A DNA stretch of 17,139 nt from Candidatus Kerfeldbacteria bacterium RIFOXYC2_FULL_38_9 (lineage in GTDB: Bacteria > Patescibacteriota > Patescibacteriia > UBA9570 > XYC2-FULL-38-9), in the NCBI GenBank assembly GCA_001818355.1, contig MHKJ01000015.1:1-17139 (forward strand), written 5' to 3'. Position 1 is the stretch's first letter, and each line of letters begins with the position of its first letter. Positions 6,240 to 12,716 of the stretch are shown here, piece after piece. The position numbers and the translations under genes were made by a program. The notes beneath the pieces are model-generated. The model was not told the DNA's origin. It saw only the letters and a list, made by a program, of their open reading frames with translations, and ran no database searches.

Positions 6240-6509
6240 TTATTTGGTTTTTTCCAAAACTCCCCGAGCAATATATTCTTTCATTAAAGACTGATAAGGG
6301 ATATTTAATGAGTTTGCCTGCTGTTTAATGCGTACTAAAATATATTCAGGAATACGAATAGAAATTGAACGAGAGGTGGGTTTTAATTGCGGAAAAGAAA
6401 TATCAACCAAATCTTTTGGCTCAAGATAATCTGCTAAATCAATATTAGACCAAAATTTTCTTTCTTGATTTTCGTCTTTTAATTTTTTAATTTTTAATGG
6501 CTTTTTCAT
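6240..6509 (-). CDS. brnA: BrnA-like / CopG-type antitoxin
   Basis: The 89-residue product overlaps the end of the toxin gene by 23 nt and follows it on the same strand, the usual BrnT-BrnA order. The N-terminal half has the charged MKKPLKIKKLKDENQERKFW and then SNIDLADYLEP, resembling the toxin-binding part of BrnA-like antitoxins. The second half, SRSISIRIPEYILVRIKQQA then NIPYQSLMKEYIARGV (46-84), fits a ribbon-helix-helix DNA-binding domain. Such antitoxins neutralise the toxin and repress their own promoter. The class is secure, but the exact subfamily name is less so because CopG-like antitoxins resemble each other. Confidence 0.8.
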   Translation of the reverse strand: MKKPLKIKKLKDENQERKFWSNIDLADYLEPKDLVDISFPQLKPTSRSISIRIPEYILVRIKQQANSLNIPYQSLMKEYIARGVLEKTK

Positions 6510-6789
6510 AAAGATGTTTTTCTTTTTTATTTAGATCTCGCGCCGAAATAATGCGAATTTTATCTTTTCTAATGGTAAAGACTACAAACAATAAACGACT
6601 GCGGTTGGTTTTGCCTAAAATAATATATCTTTCTTCCTTTCCAGAATGCAAAACATCATTTAATAACTTTTTTGTGTTATCAAAAAACACTTCTTCACAT
6701 TCTTGATTATGTACCTGATGACACAACCAATTTTTATCAATATTGCCTTCGTCCCATTCAAATGCCGCTGGTGTTGGTAGAACAATCAT
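6487..6789 (-). CDS. brnT: BrnT family toxin
   Basis: The 100-residue product carries the BrnT pattern: FEWDEGNIDKNWLCHQVHNQ (10-29, the F-x-W-D-x-x-K/N-x-x-K-N-x-x-x-H region), ECEEVFFD (30-37), DVLHSGKEERYIILGKT (45-61), RLLFVVFTIRKDKIRIISAR (65-84) and a terminal KKEKHLYEKA. BrnT proteins are RelE-like ribonucleases that halt growth by cutting RNA when not bound by BrnA. The basic residues of the last strands (R74, R79, R84) and E52/E53 are in place, so activity is plausible. The promoter (6796-6824) starts in the last codons of the hexokinase gene and would give a leaderless message, so the pair can be transcribed on its own. Confidence 0.85.
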   Translation of the reverse strand: MIVLPTPAAFEWDEGNIDKNWLCHQVHNQECEEVFFDNTKKLLNDVLHSGKEERYIILGKTNRSRLLFVVFTIRKDKIRIISARDLNKKEKHLYEKAIKN

Positions 6790-6795
6790 ATTAAT

Positions 6796-6824
6796 ATTGT
6801 ATATACTAGATTATACATTGTCAA
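6796..6824 (-). promoter_or_regulatory. Promoter of the toxin-antitoxin pair, likely leaderless
   Basis: On the minus strand, TTGACA (6819-6824), 17 nt, TACAAT (6796-6801), then exactly 6 nt before the ATG at 6789. With the usual distance from -10 to start, the transcript would begin at or next to the A of the ATG. The -35 box lies inside the last codons (FDNV-stop) of the hexokinase-like gene. Confidence 0.7.
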
Positions 6825-8175
6825 ATCGTTTTTCCAAAGAACGCCACATGGCCAATTTAGCTACACCACTTAAACCAAAAGCGTGATAAGGCGTAATGTC
6901 ACTTTCCGGCAGTAAAATTTTCAAAGTTTTTTCCGTTGTTTCTGCCACCTGATAGCCTTTTCCCAAAAGCGATCCTTCATAAGGTACAAAAGCTTTACCT
7001 TTTTGATAACCAGTAGCACTAGCAACGCTAGCTATCATTACCGCGCAAAGCTGACCGGCTTGTACCAGGACGCGCTGTGCCGCTTCTACTAATACTCTAT
7101 ATTCATATGGTCCCACGCGTAAATGAATATCTTTAGGCGAAATGTTTTGAGCAATATCTGAAATTAAAGCTTGGTTAATACCCGCGGTTAACACACTGCT
7201 GACTTGTTGCGCATCTGTAAAAAAATCTGAAAAAATATGCACCATGGCCGCCAGACGCGCTGGTAAAAAACCACCACCAAGCCAAAATTCCACTTCTCTG
7301 CCACACTCCGGAATAAGTTGTAACTTTTCCATAGTCTGATATACCAAATTATCCGGCATAATATGGGCATGGCCGGCTTCTAAATTGACAAAACCTTTAT
7401 CATCACCAGAATACATAGTGGCGTTAGTCCCTGTGCCAAACACAAAACCGACCGGCAAATCTCCACCTTTATTTTGAACAGCAACATGTTGAACATCAAA
7501 AGCCACAGCTACGGTATCATTAACAATAACCACTGCTCCAACGGATTTTAACCCTTTTTTGATTAAGGCCGCACGCAGAGCTTCCGTGATGGAAGGTTGA
7601 TCTTCAGGCGCAAGCGTTTCGTCAATATCCGTAATTTGCCAAAATTTTACCAAATTTTTACGATTCAGACGTGCATCAATATCGCCATTTTTTAAAACCA
7701 TGGTAGTTTGGGGAAAACCGAAAGACACCGCAATAGGTAAATTTGCAACCTCCAGTAAATCGTAAATTTTGGCGACCTTGTAAATTTCAGTAGCAATAAT
7801 ATCAATCAAACTAGCAAGAGTGTGCACGCGTTCTTGTTCTAAGATAGGCCGGATAGACTCTTCACCAAGTTTTACATTACCGTCTTTTTGTTTGGTGGCA
7901 ACAGTAAATACCCAATTGGTTCCGCCACAGGCGCAAGTGATGACTTTTTGTCCGTCAGGCACTGCAGTTAAACTGTCTTGGCTAATTGGTTTGATACCGG
8001 TTGGAAAAGCTAACAAACCGTGGTCGCTTGCGTTTTTTGGTCCCTCTCGTTTAATACCAATCTCGATGGCTTTGGATAAATCATCCATTAATTGATGCAA
8101 CTCCCTTGCTGTAAAGGCACGAATGCCTATATAGTCTAATTTAGAAATTGTTTCTGTGTATTTTTGTTTAGACAT
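6811..8175 (-). CDS. Eukaryotic-type hexokinase family protein
   Basis: This is a 454-residue protein of the hexokinase fold (actin/HSP70 superfamily), which phosphorylates hexoses at C6 with ATP. The length equals one eukaryotic hexokinase unit. Motifs in order: LLAFPTGIKPISQDSLTAVP (54-73, where family members have the M-x-P-S-x-V...P-x-G run), GGTN (84-87), LPIAVSFGFP (146-155, the sugar-binding SFP region), VIVNDTVAVAFD (216-227, with the catalytic aspartate D220), GFVFGTGTNATMY (243-255), NLEAGH (264-269), GREVEFWLGGGFLPARL (292-308) and YEGSLLGKGY (399-408). The usual D-L-G-G-T-N of the phosphate-1 loop reads A-C-G-G-T-N, losing the aspartate. It follows the GH1 gene by 18 nt. Its GC content resembles the housekeeping genes. 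Glucokinase-like function is likely; activity is uncertain. Confidence 0.8.
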   Translation of the reverse strand: MSKQKYTETISKLDYIGIRAFTARELHQLMDDLSKAIEIGIKREGPKNASDHGLLAFPTGIKPISQDSLTAVPDGQKVITCACGGTNWVFTVATKQKDGNVKLGEESIRPILEQERVHTLASLIDIIATEIYKVAKIYDLLEVANLPIAVSFGFPQTTMVLKNGDIDARLNRKNLVKFWQITDIDETLAPEDQPSITEALRAALIKKGLKSVGAVVIVNDTVAVAFDVQHVAVQNKGGDLPVGFVFGTGTNATMYSGDDKGFVNLEAGHAHIMPDNLVYQTMEKLQLIPECGREVEFWLGGGFLPARLAAMVHIFSDFFTDAQQVSSVLTAGINQALISDIAQNISPKDIHLRVGPYEYRVLVEAAQRVLVQAGQLCAVMIASVASATGYQKGKAFVPYEGSLLGKGYQVAETTEKTLKILLPESDITPYHAFGLSGVAKLAMWRSLEKRFDNV

Positions 8176-8193
8176 TTTACAAAAAATAAATAT

Positions 8194-9564
8194 TTAATTA
8201 AGAGTCACCATTCTGCTATTTATAACATTTTTGTACCAATGTGCACTTCTTTTCCAAACTCTCTTCATTGTTTTTCTATCAACATGAATAAGACCAAAAG
8301 AAGAACGTGGTGAATATCCATGATCCCATTCATAATTATCCATTAAAGTCCAAACAAAATAACCTTTAACAGGAACCCCTTTCTTTATAGCATCCTGTAC
8401 TTGTATAATATGATTATATAAATAATTAATTCTTCGATGATCATCAATTATTTTATCTTTTCCATTCCATTGTGTTTCTTGGGCAAATCCATTTTCTGTT
8501 ACATAAATTCTTTTTAAACCATGACTTTTATATTGATAGTATATTTGGTTTAAAATATCATAAAGTCCTTGTTGATAAACCGGAGGTATCACAACAGGCC
8601 AATCTAAATCATTTGTTATACTTCCGGGCAGAGTGTGCTGCTTAAAACCTAATTCAGATTCGCTATCATACGAAACTATTTGCCCATGGTAATAATTAAT
8701 TCCTAATGTATAAAGTAAATGGCCTATTTTTATTTTTTCCATATCTCCATCTTCTATGTGCGGTAAATTGTCCCCATATTTTTTCATCATTAACTCTGGA
8801 TATTTTCCCAAATACATAGCATCCATAAACCAAATATTTCTATTCTCGTCATAATATTTTGCAGCCAAAATATCTTCTTTTTTTTGAGTTAAAGAATAAG
8901 ATGGATGTAATACCATAACGGTTCCTACTTTTGCATTTTTATCTATACTAAGAATATCTCTACACACAACACCTTGAGCAACCAGCATGTTGTGCATGGC
9001 TTGCAAAGTTAATTTTAAACTGTGCTCACCTGGAGCGTGAATACCGTGATAATAAGCCAAAAAAGAGCACACCCAAGGTTCATTTAACAAAAAAAACTCA
9101 TCAATATACTCTCCTAAATTTTCTACAACTGCTTTAGCATGTTTTTGAAACCAACTAATAGTTTCACGATTAGTCCAACCACCTTTTGCTGCTAAAAATT
9201 GAGGCAATTCCCAATGATATAATGTTGTATAAATATGAATATCTTGTTTTTTAAGATAAGAAAAATATTTTTTATACCATTTTAATGCTTCAAAATTTAT
9301 TGAACCATTTTTTTGTAAAATTCTATTCATCGCAACCGATGTCCTGTAATGCTTTAACCCCATATCCTTCATTATTAGCACATCTTCTTGCCACTTATTG
9401 TATCTATCTATACCATGTGCTGGTGTGTCTATGCCTTTATGTACAGAAAAGTATTGCCACATACTTTGTTCAGATTCTTCCATTTTAACATTTGCTTCTC
9501 CTATAACTTGTAAATCTGCATCTGAAACACCAAAAATAAAAGATTGAGGGAAATTGTTATCCAT
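8194..9564 (-). CDS. Glycoside hydrolase family 1 beta-glucosidase-like enzyme
   Basis: The 456-residue protein has the GH1 landmarks in order: FIFGVSDADLQ (9-19, including the sugar-binding Q19), TTLYHWELPQFL (113-124), acid/base E162 in FFLLNEPW, GINYYHG (288-294), nucleophile E357 in YVTENGF, and the glycone-binding VWTLMDNYEWDHGYSPRSSFGL (404-425) with E412 and W413. Retention of E412 suggests unphosphorylated sugars rather than 6-phosphoglucosides. There is no signal peptide, so it would hydrolyse imported beta-glucosides in the cytoplasm. The Q-x-E-G motif reads Q-V-I-G and the usual R-F-G reads S-F-G, both uncommon. The gene starts 2 nt after the stop of the upstream unknown gene and is followed closely by the hexokinase gene. 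It is very AT-rich (some 60-nt lines are about 15-17% GC), unlike ileS or the hexokinase gene. Confidence 0.92.
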   Translation of the reverse strand: MDNNFPQSFIFGVSDADLQVIGEANVKMEESEQSMWQYFSVHKGIDTPAHGIDRYNKWQEDVLIMKDMGLKHYRTSVAMNRILQKNGSINFEALKWYKKYFSYLKKQDIHIYTTLYHWELPQFLAAKGGWTNRETISWFQKHAKAVVENLGEYIDEFFLLNEPWVCSFLAYYHGIHAPGEHSLKLTLQAMHNMLVAQGVVCRDILSIDKNAKVGTVMVLHPSYSLTQKKEDILAAKYYDENRNIWFMDAMYLGKYPELMMKKYGDNLPHIEDGDMEKIKIGHLLYTLGINYYHGQIVSYDSESELGFKQHTLPGSITNDLDWPVVIPPVYQQGLYDILNQIYYQYKSHGLKRIYVTENGFAQETQWNGKDKIIDDHRRINYLYNHIIQVQDAIKKGVPVKGYFVWTLMDNYEWDHGYSPRSSFGLIHVDRKTMKRVWKRSAHWYKNVINSRMVTLN

Positions 9565-9566
9565 AT

Positions 9567-11891
9567 TTAACTATTTAATGTAATTTTTTTTGATGCAACA
9601 GCTCCTTGTACGCGGAAATGAAAATCTGGAAATTCTTTGCTTACTCCACCTCTAATGCTTTCGGCAGTGGCCCCATCACGAATGGCACATACAATATTAA
9701 AAAGCACATCTGACGAAGCGGTTTGTACGAGACTCAATGCCTTAATCATTTGGTCTTTATGCTGTAAAGCATAAAGAATTTTAGGAATCAAATATTCAGC
9801 ATTTGGATATTGACCTACATCGTAAATAATTTCATTAGGAACAACACCTAATGAATCATATGCCCTAGCAATCATTGATAAATTTAATGCCCGTTCTGGA
9901 GCAGTTTCTGCCATGACTGCTATATCATCTCTTATTTTTTCTGCTGAGTCGATGCCTTTTAAAGCTGCCATTTTTTCTACATCTCCTTCTAGTAGTACAT
10001 CTGGAGCTAACATGAGCAGAGCTGTCTTGCCTCTTATTGCATCATTAATATTCCCCATTCCACATGCAGATATAACAACATCTAAAGCTTTTTGAACAAG
10101 GTCAATATCCATACGCATGCCTAAAACAGCAACATTATGTGGTAATTCTTTTTCAGTATGGATACCTGTAATTCTAAAAAGTTCTTTCAGATAATCTTCT
10201 CTTTTCTTATACCCAGTCAATAATAATAGCTTGTCCTCTAATGCATTGCTCTTAGCAGATTCAACAGCAAGTTTTATTAGCTCCTCTGTATATAAATTCG
10301 TACTGGTACCTAATTGTAAAGAATAAACATCCAATGCGGTAGGATTATTTTCTAATAATCTCTTAAATAAAGCTGAAATATTCTCACAACCAGCTTCTGT
10401 GATTATTCTTACTAAGTGTTTTCTGGCTTGTTCCAGAGTCACATCTTCTGCATGAGCATCTTCTCCAAAAAAAGCAAGCGGTATTCCAACAATTTCTGTT
10501 CCTCCCACAAACTTGCCATTTTTTAAATATCCAACTCTTTCTGGAGCTGATGAAGCAATACCTGAAGTTGAATAAAGAGCAATACCATTAAAAGCCGCTT
10601 GTATTTTGTTATGCATAAATTCAAGAAAATCAGGTGCTACCCCTGGTAATCCTAGAACATCAAACAATGCCGGTACATCTTGCCCTGCTCTCATTGCTCT
10701 ACGAATTGTATTAACTACAGATCGTGCCTCCGATCTACCCATAAATACATTTATATCCTCAAATTGACTATAAGTTTTAGTAACTACTTGAACATCAGAA
10801 CCCATAACATGTGCTAAAGCATTTAAAAACCCAGCATCTTGTTTAGTGTCTGAGTAGATCACAGCTCCTCTTCTAGCATTTCTAAGCAAATCATGCATTA
10901 AAGTTTGATTTAAACTCATAAACGCAATTTCGGTTTGAGCAGAATTTGGATCAGATAAATCAAGTGGCAAATGTTCTCCTCCATATCCTTTTTCTGGAGC
11001 ATAACACCAGCCAGCAGACATATCTACAGGCATACCATCACTTTTATTTTTAGATAATCTAGAAACTGCATCTGGAGTTGGAACAAAATAACCAGTAACA
11101 TCAGAAGATAGCATTTTTTCTTTGGAAGCTTTAGCTAACATGCTAGCAACTACTTTTGCATGACCAAATCTTTGAGCTAAATATATCATTTTTCTTTTAT
11201 TTCCAGGCACCTGTTCACGTTCTTGTAGTAAATTACTAACGACTAAAGGAACAACTGCGATTTGAAAACCAACTTCTTCTTCTGATAACTGTCCAGTATT
11301 CGGAACTGTTATTAACTGATAATCAATAGGCATTTTCCCTTCCATAGCATCTTGATAATCAACAGGCAATAACTCCGAAGGCACAGAAAAACCATTTGGA
11401 GTACCATCTATATGAAATACCCACTGTTTTTGATCTCTCACAGAATATTCACCTGAAAAATCGGCTTTTCCTCCGTACATTCTTTCTGGGTTCATATAAG
11501 GATGTGTCTCGAAAAAAACAACCTTGCCAGCCTCACAAAAGACAACATTTTCATCGTCTGGGGCAAACCTATCTAAAAGAATTTTGTCTTCTTTTTTTCC
11601 CCCACTACTTGTATCAATAATTGTAACTGCTTTTGGTACTAATACTTCTCTTTTACCATCCATAACATAAACGACTTCAGCAGAAATGTGTTCAGAAAGT
11701 TTAATGGTTTCTGACAAATTACTTTTGGTAATCTTTATTTCTAAAGATGCATCACAATTTTTAAATTCAATTTTTTGTGATACTGCTCCATCATAACCAT
11801 CTTCGATGCTTATTGAATAATAATTATCTACAGAAAATTTCCTTCTCTCATTCTTTTCCCCAGCTATGGGATATCTAGTTTCTAAACCCAT
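9567..11891 (-). CDS. Large cytoplasmic protein of unknown function, first gene of the sugar cassette
   Basis: From the ATG at 11891 this is a 774-residue protein starting MGLETRYPIAGEKNERRKFS. The frame could extend 20 codons further to a TTG at 11951, but that part is AT-rich, overlaps a promoter-like pair and has no ribosome binding site. I recognise no family. There is no signal peptide or membrane segment. The first 190 residues or so look beta-rich (YYSISIEDGYDG, SLEIKITKSNL, ISAEVVYVMDGKREVLV). The middle is mixed, and the last 200 residues look helical and leucine-rich, as in a scaffold. Isolated motifs such as FHIDGTPNGFSVP and GWCYAPEKGYGGEHLPLD are not diagnostic to me. Position, 2 nt before the GH1 gene, suggests a role in the same sugar process. 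AT content is high, though less than in the GH1 gene. Confidence 0.8.
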   Translation of the reverse strand: MGLETRYPIAGEKNERRKFSVDNYYSISIEDGYDGAVSQKIEFKNCDASLEIKITKSNLSETIKLSEHISAEVVYVMDGKREVLVPKAVTIIDTSSGGKKEDKILLDRFAPDDENVVFCEAGKVVFFETHPYMNPERMYGGKADFSGEYSVRDQKQWVFHIDGTPNGFSVPSELLPVDYQDAMEGKMPIDYQLITVPNTGQLSEEEVGFQIAVVPLVVSNLLQEREQVPGNKRKMIYLAQRFGHAKVVASMLAKASKEKMLSSDVTGYFVPTPDAVSRLSKNKSDGMPVDMSAGWCYAPEKGYGGEHLPLDLSDPNSAQTEIAFMSLNQTLMHDLLRNARRGAVIYSDTKQDAGFLNALAHVMGSDVQVVTKTYSQFEDINVFMGRSEARSVVNTIRRAMRAGQDVPALFDVLGLPGVAPDFLEFMHNKIQAAFNGIALYSTSGIASSAPERVGYLKNGKFVGGTEIVGIPLAFFGEDAHAEDVTLEQARKHLVRIITEAGCENISALFKRLLENNPTALDVYSLQLGTSTNLYTEELIKLAVESAKSNALEDKLLLLTGYKKREDYLKELFRITGIHTEKELPHNVAVLGMRMDIDLVQKALDVVISACGMGNINDAIRGKTALLMLAPDVLLEGDVEKMAALKGIDSAEKIRDDIAVMAETAPERALNLSMIARAYDSLGVVPNEIIYDVGQYPNAEYLIPKILYALQHKDQMIKALSLVQTASSDVLFNIVCAIRDGATAESIRGGVSKEFPDFHFRVQGAVASKKITLNS

Positions 11892-11922
11892 AATAATCAA
11901 AACATAATTATTAACTGTAGTA

Positions 11923-11951
11923 AGTTTAGCATAAATTTTAATAAAGATCAA
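11923..11951 (-). promoter_or_regulatory. Possible promoter of the sugar cassette
   Basis: On the minus strand, TTGATC (11946-11951), 17 nt, TAAACT (11923-11928); each box matches 4 of 6 consensus bases. The start would fall near 11916, about 25 nt before the ATG at 11891. It would let the cassette be transcribed separately from ileS-recO. Confidence 0.35.
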
Positions 11952-11962
11952 TACGACGATCG

Positions 11963-12709
11963 CTAGTTAAGGGCTTGTAAAAACAGGTTTTCTGAAAGGA
12001 GAGGTTTTTCAAAGTGATAGCACATAATTTTGTGTAAAGCCTGATACAACTCTTCCCAGGTGGTTTGCGGCAAGTGCAGTTTTGCGGCCTGAGGAAAATC
12101 TTGTTGCAATAAAAAACGCAAAGCCTTGATAGTGGCACCGGACAAAGACAGGGTGTCTTCCCGGCTGTGACAATAGCAACATTCAATGTTCCATAATTGA
12201 TAGTTGAGCTTACTCCCCTGTTCGGTGGTGGGTTTTTTGCACGCGTGACACTGATACAGCTCTAAAGAATGGCCGACGAGACCAAACAACTGCACAATGG
12301 CCGCGTAGAACGCCAACAAATGAGGATCATTTTCATTGAGCCACTGCAAAACTCGGTTAACATAAAGAAAAAGCTCTTTGTCCGCTTGGCGTTCTGGTGT
12401 CAGACGATCCACAATTTCTCCGAAAAAGTTCGCGCAAGCCATAGGCAATAAAGAATGGCGTAATTTGACGTTGCCGAAAATAATGTTACTGCCGGCTACA
12501 ATATCAATGGTTTTAGAACGAGCGATAAAAAAATCCGCGTGAATAAACGGCTCTAAACTGCCGGCAAGTTTAGCGGTAATTTTGCGAGCCGAAATGGCGC
12601 GCGTGGTGATTTTGCCAAAATCACGCGTTAAAATCCGCACCATGCGATCTTGCTCTTTGTAATCCCAGCGTTTTAAAATAATACCCTCGGTTTTGTAAGT
12701 TTGAGCCAT
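11963..12709 (-). CDS. recO: DNA repair protein RecO
   Basis: The 248-residue product is of normal family length. The N-terminal OB-fold starts MAQTYKTEGIILKRWDYKEQ, the usual T-x-G-I-I-L-K/x-x-x-Y-x-E-x-D pattern, and runs to about residue 80 (ILTRDFGKITTRAISAR, LEPF). The helical part follows. A zinc site is formed by C154-H-A-C157 and C177-x-x-C180. RecO anneals SSB-coated DNA and, with RecR, loads RecA in the RecF pathway. The gene starts 7 nt after ileS and probably shares its transcript. RecO binds the phenylalanine tip of the SSB tail in other bacteria, and that tip is missing from the SSB in this window. Confidence 0.93.
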   Translation of the reverse strand: MAQTYKTEGIILKRWDYKEQDRMVRILTRDFGKITTRAISARKITAKLAGSLEPFIHADFFIARSKTIDIVAGSNIIFGNVKLRHSLLPMACANFFGEIVDRLTPERQADKELFLYVNRVLQWLNENDPHLLAFYAAIVQLFGLVGHSLELYQCHACKKPTTEQGSKLNYQLWNIECCYCHSREDTLSLSGATIKALRFLLQQDFPQAAKLHLPQTTWEELYQALHKIMCYHFEKPLLSENLFLQALN

Positions 12710-12716
12710 ATCTCAT

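Noticed and set aside
6243..6258. Possible terminator between the convergent phosphohexomutase and antitoxin genes
   Set aside because: Only a 5-bp TTTGG/CCAAA stem with a T loop, lying inside the antitoxin coding end; too weak to call.
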